Shown here: one piece after another, positions 1-7,672 of the stretch
Layout: the number at the start of each line of letters is the position of its first letter
How positions within the stretch are numbered: the stretch's first letter is position 1
Source: Bacteroidales bacterium
GTDB lineage: Bacteria > Bacteroidota > Bacteroidia > Bacteroidales > P3
Assembly (NCBI GenBank): GCA_900771365.1
Contig: CAAGNU010000184.1
Span: forward strand, 1-29,860
Reading direction: 5' to 3'
DNA length: 29,860 nt
The notes under the pieces: generated by a model
Told to the model about the DNA's origin: nothing
Databases searched by the model: none
The model's input: the letters and a program-made list of their open reading frames with translations, nothing else
Program-made: the position numbers and the translations under genes

Positions 1-27
1 CAAAAAATGAATTTATAGAACCCACCT
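1..27. repeat. 27-bp sequence, inverted copy near right end
   Basis: The first 27 bases are the exact reverse complement of 29748-29774, which lies in the leader of the outer-membrane receptor gene. The match stops at base 27; whether it extends to the left is hidden by the window edge. It contains ATG AAT TTA TAG, a three-codon ORF. A perfect 27-base match is not expected by chance in 30 kb. I do not recognise the element. Confidence 0.8.
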
Positions 28-184
28 ATATCCCCTATTTCGAAAATTTGTAGTATATTTGCAAACGATACAAACATGGTCAGCCTGGTCAACTCTGTTG
101 CGTTTGTTGATTGAATTCAGCGTAGAATCCACCTTTTTGAAAATGTTAAAATCGAGGGGTCGAAGGGGGCAAAAATAGCTCAGA
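28..184. other. gene-free stretch, left part of the 1-691 intergenic region
   Basis: No credible coding region is visible. The stretch has a TATATTTG box at 54-61 that resembles a Bacteroidota -7 element, but no well-placed -33 TTTG, and no gene follows. Bases 121-131 (TAGAATCCACCT-like) resemble bases 16-27 and the reverse complement near 9634-9645, so short related segments recur next to the repeat arrays. Otherwise I see nothing. Confidence 0.4.
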
Positions 185-239
185 GAAGCTCCGCTGTAGC
201 TTCGCCGCACCTTCGCTCTGTCTTCGCTCGGAGGGCGGA
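185..239. repeat. 11-bp tandem repeat array, locus 1 (five units)
   Basis: Five consecutive 11-base units, best matching GTAGCTTCGCT, run 185-195, 196-206, 207-217, 218-228 and 229-239. The last unit is diverged (CGGAGGGCGGA). The outer units also form an inverted repeat, AAGCTCCGC at 186-194 with GCGGAGCTT at 235-243. The same family occurs at 9583-9626 and 20389-20499. Confidence 0.8.
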
Positions 240-529
240 GCTTGAGAGATGTTAAAATGGGTCTTCTGTGAGGCCTCGGCGAAGTTGCTGCTTCCCCTCG
301 AAAAATTCCTGTGCCGTCTCCAGATGTGCCACCCCCTCATGGCGCAGGGGCTGTGGCTCTTGATGGACGGGCTGGCAGGTAACATTCGCCCCCAGCAAAT
401 CACATACACCCACGCCCTCAATAACATTACTGCACAAAGAAATAACTCACTTTTCTGTTGCGGTGAGTCGAGCTTCCTGCATGAGGGGGTACAACGGCTG
501 ATGTTGGGCGAAACATCTTTCAGTTTTTT
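240..529. other. gene-free stretch with no recognised content
   Basis: Open frames exist on both strands here, but none has a recognisable domain, a plausible start signal or an exported-protein N-terminus. One runs straight through the 11-bp repeat array. A short minus-strand frame at 249-437 has a fairly protein-like composition and could be a decayed gene fragment, but I cannot name it. Confidence 0.35.
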
Positions 530-559
530 TTTGTGTTTCTTGAAAAAGTTGTATCTTTG
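530..559 (+). promoter_or_regulatory. Bacteroidota promoter for the BspA-like gene
   Basis: TTTG at 530-533 is followed after 18 bases by TATCTTTG at 552-559, matching the Bacteroidota primary-sigma consensus (TTTG, about 19, TAnnTTTG). Transcription would begin near 566, leaving a leader of about 125 nt before the ATG at 692. Confidence 0.7.
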
Positions 560-691
560 TAGAGTGTGATGAGGGATGACGATTGTGTGCAACTTGTTGT
601 GTATTATGTATGTTGTGGTTGTGTTGATGTGGTTTTTGGAGCTATAGATTGAATAATAATCCCCGTTTTGGTGGGCTAAATATGCAATAAT

Positions 692-2029
692 ATGAAGAAA
701 ATTGTACTTTTTATGGTTTTTGCGGCCTTTGCTGTGACGTCGGCTCGGGCTTATCAGTTCAGTGCTGTGGCCCCCACGGGCCAGACGCTTTATTTTACGT
801 GTCCTGTGGCAGGTGTGTATGAGTGCGGGGTCTATCCTCCTGCTATGGAAGGCTGGGAGGGCTATGAGGCTCCTACGGGCGAGCTAGTGATTCCCGACTC
901 GGTGGAGTACCAAGGCCATAGTTATGCGGTCACCCATGTGGGCAAAATGGCTTTCAACGGCTGCGGGGGGCTGACGAGTGTGACGGTTCCCACTACGGTG
1001 ACCCGCATCTGCGAGGCGGCTTTCAAAGATTGCAGGGGCATGACTCAGATCACGGTGCCCAGCACGGTGACGGTTATCGAAGATAGGGCTTTTGAGTACT
1101 GCATAAACTTGCCCGACTTGTTGGTCCCCAGTTCGGTCGATAGTGTAGGGTATATGGCTTTTTATTTTGTCAGAAATGTTATCTATAGCGGTACTGCTGT
1201 GGACCATTCTTGGGGCCAGCTGACGCTGAACGGCTATCATGAGGACGGGCTCTATTATTCCGATGCGAGCAAGACGACGCTCACGGGCTGTATCGGCTCG
1301 GCTGAGAACGTCACGGTGCCCAGCAGCGTGACCACTATCGGCAACTATGCCTTCATTGCTTGTGCCAGCTTGACAAGTGTGGGGCTTCCCAGCACGCTGA
1401 CCGACCTCGGCTATTCCGCTTTCGGCTATTGCAGCAGTTTGTCGAGTATCGTGATTCCCAACTCAGTGATGGTTATCAAGAATGGCACGTTCAACGGCTG
1501 CAGCAGTCTGGTTAACGTGGACTTAGGGAATGGCATCACCGAGATAGGCAATCTTGTTTTCGCCTTATGTACGAGTTTGACCCAATTGACGATTCCTGCT
1601 TCTGTGACAAAACTGGGCAACTATGTCTTAAAGGACTGCCCCAGCCTCGCGCAGTTGAAGAGCAAGGCTCAGATACCGCCTACGGTGGGGACGATGACGT
1701 TCGATGGTGTGGATAAGACGATACCTGTATATATTCCTACGGGAACTTTGTCGGCCTATCAGTCGTCGTGGGGCTATTTTGACCATTTTGTGGAGGATGC
1801 CGCCATCAGCGACGTGGCTGGGGCTGACAGCCGCGTGACGGCCACTCATGGCGCCATCGTGGTGAAGGATGCCGCGGGAGCGCATGTGAGGGTGTTCGAC
1901 CTTGCAGGGCGCTTGTGCTATCAGGGCCGCGTGGAGTCGGAGCTGTGGAGCTATCGCGTAAATGGCTGCGGCTGCTACCTTGTGCAGATTGGCACCAGCC
2001 CTGCCCAGAAAGTGGTGGTCTTCGAGTAA
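692..2029 (+). CDS. secreted BspA-like leucine-rich repeat protein with type IX-like sorting domain
   Basis: The 445-residue product starts with a signal peptide (MKKIVLFMVFAAFAVTSARA). Residues about 60-340 hold BspA/LRR_5-type repeats of about 23 residues, with recurring patterns such as VTVPSSVTTIGNYAF and C..LTSV.LPSTLT. Residues about 375-445 look like a type A Por/type IX C-terminal sorting domain: VRVFDLAGRLCYQG is typical and the chain ends in KVVVFE. This family is usually displayed on or released from the cell surface and has been linked to adhesion, but the ligand here is unknown. The gene stands alone behind its own promoter at 530-559, 184 bases before smpB. Export and repeat class are clear. 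Type IX sorting is an inference from the C-terminal pattern, since no secretion-machinery gene lies nearby. Confidence 0.88.
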   Translation: MKKIVLFMVFAAFAVTSARAYQFSAVAPTGQTLYFTCPVAGVYECGVYPPAMEGWEGYEAPTGELVIPDSVEYQGHSYAVTHVGKMAFNGCGGLTSVTVPTTVTRICEAAFKDCRGMTQITVPSTVTVIEDRAFEYCINLPDLLVPSSVDSVGYMAFYFVRNVIYSGTAVDHSWGQLTLNGYHEDGLYYSDASKTTLTGCIGSAENVTVPSSVTTIGNYAFIACASLTSVGLPSTLTDLGYSAFGYCSSLSSIVIPNSVMVIKNGTFNGCSSLVNVDLGNGITEIGNLVFALCTSLTQLTIPASVTKLGNYVLKDCPSLAQLKSKAQIPPTVGTMTFDGVDKTIPVYIPTGTLSAYQSSWGYFDHFVEDAAISDVAGADSRVTATHGAIVVKDAAGAHVRVFDLAGRLCYQGRVESELWSYRVNGCGCYLVQIGTSPAQKVVVFE

Positions 2030-2079
2030 GCGATATAGGTAGAGAAAAGGCATGTATTACCCATAGTGGAACGTGCAAT

Positions 2080-2093
2080 GTTAACATGTTAAC
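2080..2093. promoter_or_regulatory. 14-bp palindrome upstream of smpB
   Basis: GTTAACATGTTAAC is its own reverse complement. It lies in the 184-base gap between the LRR gene and smpB, where I find no clear TAnnTTTG promoter. It could be an operator, but its role is a guess. Confidence 0.35.
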
Positions 2094-2213
2094 CGCTTAT
2101 GTTGTGAAAAAATGACATTTTGGGGGAGCGGGGAGAATATTTTGTGTGTGAGCCTCAATAATTATTGTTTTTTTGCGTTATACTAATTTACTCGTATGCG
2201 TTATATATGATTT

Positions 2214-2669
2214 ATGGAAGAGAAGAATATCATAGAGATAAAGAATAAAAAGGCTGAGTATGAGTATTTTCTGCTCGACGACTACACGGCTGGCCTCGTG
2301 CTGACGGGCACCGAGATTAAGTCGATACGCGACGGCAAGGTCAACCTGACCGACTCGTACTGCGTGTTTATCGGCACTGAGCTGTTTGTGCGCCAGATGC
2401 ACATCTCGGAGTATCGTTTCGGCTCCTACTTGAACCATGCCGCCAAGCGCGACCGCAAGCTGCTGCTGAACAAGCGCGAGCTGCACAAGCTGCAAAATAA
2501 GATTAAGGAGCGTGGTTTCACCATTGTGCCCGTCAAGCTGTTTGTCAACCCCCAGGGGCGTGCCAAGCTGCTCATCTCGCTGGCGCGAGGCAAGAAGTTC
2601 TACGACAAGCGCGAGAGCATCAAGGAGAAGGATACGAAGCGCGACCTCCAGAGGGAGCTGCGCCGATAA
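2214..2669 (+). CDS. smpB: SsrA-binding protein SmpB
   Basis: SmpB binds tmRNA and takes it to stalled ribosomes for trans-translation in the cytoplasm. The 151-residue length fits the family. The early segment IIEIKNKKAEYEYFLLDDY, the core LTGTEIKSIRDGKVNL, the Y..H..EYRFGSYLNH region and the basic tail (KKFYDKRESIKEKDTKRDLQRE) are all characteristic. The tail is the part that enters the decoding centre in known SmpB structures. The ATG at 2214 gives the normal N-terminus; an earlier ATG at 2207 is in another frame. The aspartokinase gene starts 33 bases downstream on the same strand. The tmRNA gene itself is not in the window. Confidence 0.97.
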   Translation: MEEKNIIEIKNKKAEYEYFLLDDYTAGLVLTGTEIKSIRDGKVNLTDSYCVFIGTELFVRQMHISEYRFGSYLNHAAKRDRKLLLNKRELHKLQNKIKERGFTIVPVKLFVNPQGRAKLLISLARGKKFYDKRESIKEKDTKRDLQRELRR

Positions 2670-2702
2670 TCAGCTATTTCATAACTACACAAAAGAGAAG
2701 AA

Positions 2703-3956
2703 ATGAGGGTATTCAAATTTGGCGGAGCGTCCGTCAACAGCACGGCGGCTGTGCGCAACATGGCAGCCATAGTGAAAGAGCATGGGCAGGGGCCGCTGGT
2801 CATCGTGGTGTCGGCCATGGGCAAGACTACTAATAGGCTGGAGCAGCTGGTGCCGGGGGTGCGTCCCTGCGCGGAGCATCCCGCCATGCTGGAGCAGCTG
2901 TATGGCTACCACATCCAGATAGTGCGCGAGCTTTTCCCCGACCCTCAGAATGCCGTGTATGAGGCTTTCGAGCGGCTCTTTGCGCAGCTCAAGGAACAGA
3001 CTGAGAAGCCCGCGACAGACTATAACTACGACTATGACCAGACGGTGTGCTACGGCGAGTTGATTTCGACCACCATCGTGAGCCACTACCTTGCCAGCAT
3101 GGGGTTAGAGAATGAGTGGGTGGATGTGCGCCAAGTGGTTCGAACAGATAAGCATTACCGCGAGGGCATCGTGGACTTTGAGCAGACGCAGCAGTTGGCA
3201 CGCAGGCGTTTCGTGGGTGCGCAGATGTATGTGACGCAGGGTTTCATAGCTGGCACGGACGAAGGCACTACGACCACCCTGGGCCGCGAAGGTAGCGACT
3301 ATAGCGCGGCCATCCTCTCGTACTGCCTCGACGCCGAGAGCATGACGATATGGAAGGATGTGCCAGGCTTCTTGAATGCCGACCCCAAGTTTTTCCACGA
3401 TACGGTAAAGATGGAGCAGATACCTTACAACGAGGCCATCGAGCTGGCATACTACGGCGCCAGCGTGATACATCCTAAGACCGTCAAGCCGATACAGAAC
3501 AAGAACATCGAGCTGCATATCAAGTCGTTCCTCGCTCCGCAGGAGCAGGGATCTGTGATAGGCCCGTATAAGTCCATCAAGCCTCTCACACCACTATATA
3601 TCTTTAAGAACAGCCAGATACTCCTCTCGGTGCTGCCCAAGGATTTCAGCTTCATAGCCGAGGACAACCTACAGACTATCTTTGCCGCCTTGGCGGAGCT
3701 CAACATCCGTGTGAACCTGATGCAGAACTCGGCGCTGAGTTTCTCAATCTGCATAGATGACAACGAGATACTGCTTGAGAAACTGAAAGAGCGCCTTGCA
3801 CCGCAGTTCCGCCTCCGCTACAATAGAGGCTTGCAGCTCGTCACGGTACGCTACTACACGCAGCAGATTATTGACCAGATAGTGGCGGGTCGCCCCGTGC
3901 TGCTGCAGCAGCGTTCGCGCTCCACCACGCAACTTATAGTACACCCAAGCAATTGA
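2703..3956 (+). CDS. lysC: aspartate kinase
   Basis: It phosphorylates L-aspartate, the first step towards lysine/diaminopimelate, threonine and methionine. The 417-residue chain begins with the amino-acid-kinase signature MRVFKFGGASVNS (Ala where many family members have Thr). It continues with VVSAMGKTTN, TLGREGSDYSAA and WKDVPGFLNADP, which form the nucleotide and aspartate site, and AYYGASVIHPKTV. The region from about residue 300 resembles the ACT regulatory part (DNLQTIFAALAELNIRVNLM), which usually carries feedback control. It has no homoserine dehydrogenase domain, so it is monofunctional. It lies 33 bases after smpB and 37 before aroB on the same strand, so shared transcription is likely. 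The enzyme class is certain; which end product inhibits it cannot be read from sequence. Confidence 0.93.
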   Translation: MRVFKFGGASVNSTAAVRNMAAIVKEHGQGPLVIVVSAMGKTTNRLEQLVPGVRPCAEHPAMLEQLYGYHIQIVRELFPDPQNAVYEAFERLFAQLKEQTEKPATDYNYDYDQTVCYGELISTTIVSHYLASMGLENEWVDVRQVVRTDKHYREGIVDFEQTQQLARRRFVGAQMYVTQGFIAGTDEGTTTTLGREGSDYSAAILSYCLDAESMTIWKDVPGFLNADPKFFHDTVKMEQIPYNEAIELAYYGASVIHPKTVKPIQNKNIELHIKSFLAPQEQGSVIGPYKSIKPLTPLYIFKNSQILLSVLPKDFSFIAEDNLQTIFAALAELNIRVNLMQNSALSFSICIDDNEILLEKLKERLAPQFRLRYNRGLQLVTVRYYTQQIIDQIVAGRPVLLQQRSRSTTQLIVHPSN

Positions 3957-3993
3957 TAGCCACAAACTCGCATCCTCAAAATATTGAAACATC

Positions 3994-5046
3994 ATGAAAC
4001 TCATACTCCCTTCACAAATCTCTTCGCTGGCAAGGCTTAATCGTATTCTCATGGGCAGAAGCTATGCTGATGCTAAGTTCTTCCTCCTCGTGGACGAGAA
4101 CAGCTACAACAACTGCCTGGCTCGCGTCATCTCGCAGGTGAGTGCGTTGCAGGAGGCCGAATTTATGGAGGTGCCTGTGGGTGAGGAGTGCAAGGACATA
4201 GCCATAGCCACGCAGCTGTGGGAGACGCTGCTGGAAAGCGGTGCAGACCGGAACACGGTGATAGTGAACATAGGCGGTGGATGTGTGAGCGACCTCGGCG
4301 GCTTTGTGGCCGCGGGCTACAAGCGCGGCATACGCTATATCAACGTTCCCACGACCTTGGTGGGCATGGTGGATGCCTCCATAGGGGGCAAGACCGCTGT
4401 GAACCTTGGCGGCAGCAAGAACCAGGTAGGCTTCTTCCATCAGCCTGAGGCCACTTGTGTGGAGCCAGCCTTTCTTGACACCCTCCCACGGAGAGAGCTA
4501 TACAACGGCCTCTTCGAGATGCTCAAGACTTTTATTATCGGCGACTCTGAGCAGTATGAGCGGCTCAGCCAGATGATTACGAGCGGCAAGTTGGAACTGG
4601 GAGGCGAGGCTATAGCGGCCTGCGCCGAGATTAAGAACGCCGTGGTGAAAGCCGACCCCGAGGAGCATGGCACACGCCGCATCCTCAACTTCGGCCACAC
4701 TTTCGGCCACGCCATTGAGGCCTACAGCCATGAGAAGGGACGCAAGGCCATCCCTCACGGCATCGCTGTGGGTATAGGCATGGTGGCAGCCCTCTACCTC
4801 TCTGTAAAGAAACTTTCGCTGTCCCAGGAGGTGCTGGACCAGTACAAGGCCACGGCGCTGAAACTCACAGCCCTGCCGCATTATACGCTGCAAGATACCG
4901 AGGGCATTCTCGGCTATATGCGCCAGGATAAGAAGAACGCTGAGGGAGAGATACGCTGTGTGCTGCTGCAAGAACTGGGCGCGCCCGTGATAGACCTTGC
5001 CGTGGATGAGAACGAGATACGCGACGCATTGCTGAATATAAGCTAA
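3994..5046 (+). CDS. aroB: 3-dehydroquinate synthase
   Basis: AroB converts DAHP to 3-dehydroquinate, the second step of the shikimate pathway, using NAD+ and a divalent metal. The 350-residue product has the family landmarks: VIVNIGGGCVSDLGGFVAAG for dinucleotide binding, NVPTTLVGMVDASIGGKTAV, NLGGSKNQVGFFHQP, and NFGHTFGHAIEA, which holds metal-binding histidines. Glu and Lys residues expected in the active site are present in these blocks. The ATG at 3994 gives a normal N-terminus. It follows the aspartokinase by 37 bases. The next gene, an outer-membrane protein, begins 86 bases later with no clear terminator between. Confidence 0.97.
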   Translation: MKLILPSQISSLARLNRILMGRSYADAKFFLLVDENSYNNCLARVISQVSALQEAEFMEVPVGEECKDIAIATQLWETLLESGADRNTVIVNIGGGCVSDLGGFVAAGYKRGIRYINVPTTLVGMVDASIGGKTAVNLGGSKNQVGFFHQPEATCVEPAFLDTLPRRELYNGLFEMLKTFIIGDSEQYERLSQMITSGKLELGGEAIAACAEIKNAVVKADPEEHGTRRILNFGHTFGHAIEAYSHEKGRKAIPHGIAVGIGMVAALYLSVKKLSLSQEVLDQYKATALKLTALPHYTLQDTEGILGYMRQDKKNAEGEIRCVLLQELGAPVIDLAVDENEIRDALLNIS

Positions 5047-5132
5047 AGTTTGATATTTGAGCGCCTCGTGCGCTATGCAATGGAACCTTTCCCTGACGGG
5101 GACTCTATGTTTTAATTGGAAGGACAAAAAAA

Positions 5133-5885
5133 ATGATGCGATATATGAATAAAAGTTTCTTCTTCGCTGTGCTGCTAATCTTTGCCGCCATGGTGCCAGG
5201 CAAGGCTTGGTCGCAAGACGATAGCGTCGCAGCGAAAAAAGTGCGGGATTACGGCTTCCGCCCTCATTTCGAAATGGGCATTATGGATGGTACAGCTATC
5301 ACTTCGTGCGACATCAACACACATTACGCCCACGACTATGTCTATGAGGATAACATAGGCATGAACCTCGGCCTCAGCCTCTTGTGGCAGCCGAAAGACT
5401 GGTTCGGCCTGAGAGCCGACATCGCCTGGACGCAGAAGCCTATTTATCAACGGCGTGTGCAACAGGCTAACATGATGTACCTTCAGATGGCGGAGAATAA
5501 TTACCTCCAGGTGCCGCTGATGGCCGACTTCAGCTTCGGCGGCGAGAAATGGCGCGGCCATTTCAATCTGGGACTCTATTTCGCCTACTGGACCTCGGCG
5601 ACTGTCATGGGCATGTTGGAGGGAATAGACGATGGCGAGGAGTCGTTCTATCTCTATGACTATGTGGAACCGTATGAGTTCGACCCGCGGCGCGACAATC
5701 GCTTTGATGTGGGCTACGCTACCTCGGTGGGCCTTAGTCGCCGTGTTGGCAATCACCTGCGCTTGCAGGCCGAGCTGGCTCTCTACTATGGGCTGAGAAG
5801 CAAGTTCGTTGAGAGCACCGTGGCTCCCGACCCGCTTTACTATACCACCAAGGCTTTTAATTTGAGTGCATTTTGGATTTTCTAA
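5133..5885 (+). CDS. outer-membrane beta-barrel protein (porin-like, small)
   Basis: The 250-residue product has a signal peptide (MNKSFFFAVLLIFAAMVPGK...AWSQ). The mature part is rich in alternating aromatic and polar residues, as in PorT/OmpW-like barrels: MNLGLSLLWQPKDWFGLRADIAW, ending in a terminal strand AFNLSAFWIF with C-terminal Phe. Such ends are typical of outer-membrane barrels of 8-10 strands. The start could be any of the ATGs at 5133, 5136 or 5145; the last gives the cleanest signal peptide. The lipoprotein peptidase gene starts 12 bases downstream, so the two are very probably co-transcribed and both act in the envelope. Substrate or role is unknown. Confidence 0.75.
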   Translation: MMRYMNKSFFFAVLLIFAAMVPGKAWSQDDSVAAKKVRDYGFRPHFEMGIMDGTAITSCDINTHYAHDYVYEDNIGMNLGLSLLWQPKDWFGLRADIAWTQKPIYQRRVQQANMMYLQMAENNYLQVPLMADFSFGGEKWRGHFNLGLYFAYWTSATVMGMLEGIDDGEESFYLYDYVEPYEFDPRRDNRFDVGYATSVGLSRRVGNHLRLQAELALYYGLRSKFVESTVAPDPLYYTTKAFNLSAFWIF

Positions 5886-5897
5886 AACCTTAGAAAG

Positions 5898-7154
5898 ATG
5901 AAGAGATATGTATACATTATAATGGCTTGCGCAGTGATGTTCTGCGTCTCGTGCCGCAAAGAGGCCGCAGATATGCCCGACCCTAATCTGGATTTCTATT
6001 ATGGTTATTTTGATTATGCGCATCAGTTTCAGGCAGTCTGGACGGGCATCAACAACAGCTATGTGCATTGGTCGGAGGATACTGTGGATTGGGACGCACG
6101 CTACAAGCGCCTGATACCTAAGTTTATGAAGTTGGACAGCATCGTAGCAGATACGACCTTGCCCGACAGCCTCCGAAGCGTCCCCTTCAGCACCTTCTCG
6201 GAGCTCTATAAAGAGCTGCTGCATGGTTTGAGAGACCATCACATGACGGTGCGGGTGAGGAATATCGTTCCCGCTCCCAGCGATGAGCAGGAGGTGTTCA
6301 CATACAGCCCCGGACGAGAGGAGGTGGCGTCGCGCGACTACTATCATCCTATCGTGGACATGAGTGTCGAGTACAAGGCCTTGGCCCTCCTTGGCCGCCA
6401 AGGCCGTGTTACCAACTTGATGTACGACAGCTGCATGGTCGAAGGCACGCAGAAGTTCTCCGTCATAGCGTGTCTGATAGATGGGAAGTATGCCTATCTC
6501 CGCCTCTCTAACTATTTTCTCACAGAGCTTACCATCAATGAGAATGGTTTGAACGAGGAAGAGCAGCGTGTGCTGAATGTCTATAAGGCGTGGCTGAGCC
6601 TCTGTTTCCGTTCCACAACAGAGGGCGTCATCCTTGACAATCGTGGCAATACAGGAGGCATCGTGAACGACCTCCAATGTGTTATATCCCCCTTCCTCGG
6701 AGCGGATCAGACCCCAGCCTATAGTCGCACCAAGAACGGCCTCCATCGTTTGGATTACACTCCATGGGCACCTGTGGTGATACACAAGGCAGAGCAGAGT
6801 CGTGACGATTTGAAATATGTGGTGCTGGCCGATGTGTGGTCGGTGAGCATGGGTGAGATGACCACAGCGGCTGTCAAGGCTATGCCAAAGGGCTATGTTA
6901 TCGGCGAACGTACCTTTGGTGGCCACGGCCCTCTCAACGGCAATTTCGGTGCCACCTTCTCCGGCACTTTTGGGAACATTGATGGCTATCACTATGTCTA
7001 TACTAGCTCGCATCAGCTTAAGTTCGAGGATGGCGGCATCCTTGAAGGTATCGGCATCACTCCCGATAGAGAGGTGCTGCTCGACCTTGACCTGCTCCGC
7101 GAGAGCCATATTGATAATCAGCTGCACGCCGCACTTGAATATTTAAATAATTAA
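5898..7154 (+). CDS. S41-family peptidase, lipoprotein
   Basis: A lipoprotein signal ends in VSC, so Cys19 should be lipidated and the protein membrane-anchored. The S41 (C-terminal processing/tricorn-like) fold is indicated by EGVILDNRGNTGG and by VVLADVWSVSMGE, where Ser317 aligns with the S41 nucleophile, followed by VIGERTFGGHGPLNG. The usual GKG segment, whose Lys acts in CtpA-type enzymes, is GGHG here. This suggests the IRBP/tricorn-like branch or a changed catalytic set. There is no obvious PDZ domain. The N-terminal half (FDYAHQFQAVWTGINNSYVHW) is typical of Bacteroidota S41 lipoproteins. It sits 12 bases after the barrel gene and 12 before an unknown gene. The substrate is unknown. 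Confidence 0.85.
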   Translation: MKRYVYIIMACAVMFCVSCRKEAADMPDPNLDFYYGYFDYAHQFQAVWTGINNSYVHWSEDTVDWDARYKRLIPKFMKLDSIVADTTLPDSLRSVPFSTFSELYKELLHGLRDHHMTVRVRNIVPAPSDEQEVFTYSPGREEVASRDYYHPIVDMSVEYKALALLGRQGRVTNLMYDSCMVEGTQKFSVIACLIDGKYAYLRLSNYFLTELTINENGLNEEEQRVLNVYKAWLSLCFRSTTEGVILDNRGNTGGIVNDLQCVISPFLGADQTPAYSRTKNGLHRLDYTPWAPVVIHKAEQSRDDLKYVVLADVWSVSMGEMTTAAVKAMPKGYVIGERTFGGHGPLNGNFGATFSGTFGNIDGYHYVYTSSHQLKFEDGGILEGIGITPDREVLLDLDLLRESHIDNQLHAALEYLNN

Positions 7155-7166
7155 ACGCACAGAAAA

Positions 7167-7637
7167 ATGTCATTACTGAAAAAATTATCGTCCCTTTTTG
7201 AGAAATCAGTAGCACAGCCGAATGTGCGTATTGACTTAGCAGAGTCGCTCCCTCAGCCCCGTGAGCGTATCATCGATGTGAAAGGCATGGCCGATGAGAA
7301 GGTGCAGGATACCTTTAGGTTCTTGGAGAGCATATATGAAGGCACAATGCCACAGCACACGGCTGCGCGTAACGGTGATGTGGTGAGGCTGGCATTTGGT
7401 CCCAAACTCGGGTTCTACGATTTTGCCACCATAGTCAACAATTTTGTATGGGCCGAAGAATCGGGTCATCGCTACGAGGTCCGCGGCCTATATCCTCTTG
7501 GAACTGCTACAGAGAACGGTGTCCCCGCCCCATATAGCAACAGCGACCTCATCGTCTATATTCCCCAAGAGGAGCAGGAACCCGACTGTGTCTACTATAA
7601 AACTTCAGACGGAGTAGTGCATCGTTACCAATTTTAG
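7167..7637 (+). CDS. conserved-looking protein of unknown function
   Basis: The 156-residue product has no signal peptide or membrane segment, so it is probably cytoplasmic. It begins MSLLKKLSSLFEKS, an amphipathic stretch, and has a mixed alpha/beta-like composition with motifs RLAFGPKLGFYDFATIVNN and RYEVRGLYPLG. I do not recognise the family. It lies 12 bases after the S41 gene and 35 bases before the U32 gene on the same strand, and its codon use resembles its neighbours, so it is a real operon member. Confidence 0.7.
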   Translation: MSLLKKLSSLFEKSVAQPNVRIDLAESLPQPRERIIDVKGMADEKVQDTFRFLESIYEGTMPQHTAARNGDVVRLAFGPKLGFYDFATIVNNFVWAEESGHRYEVRGLYPLGTATENGVPAPYSNSDLIVYIPQEEQEPDCVYYKTSDGVVHRYQF

Positions 7638-7672
7638 GCAGCCTTAAATTTAATCATTCGAAGCTTTTTCTT

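Noticed and set aside
146..592. 148-codon minus-strand frame in the left intergenic region
   Set aside because: It runs through the 11-bp repeat array and the opposite-strand promoter, has no family resemblance and no start signal. A decayed fragment at 249-437 cannot be excluded.
2030..2213. tmRNA gene next to smpB
   Set aside because: Neither the tRNA-like ends nor a tag reading frame are present in the gap.
5175..7127. 650-codon minus-strand frame across the barrel and S41 genes
   Set aside because: Both plus-strand genes have clear signal peptides and family motifs. The antisense product has none, and its openness follows from codon use.
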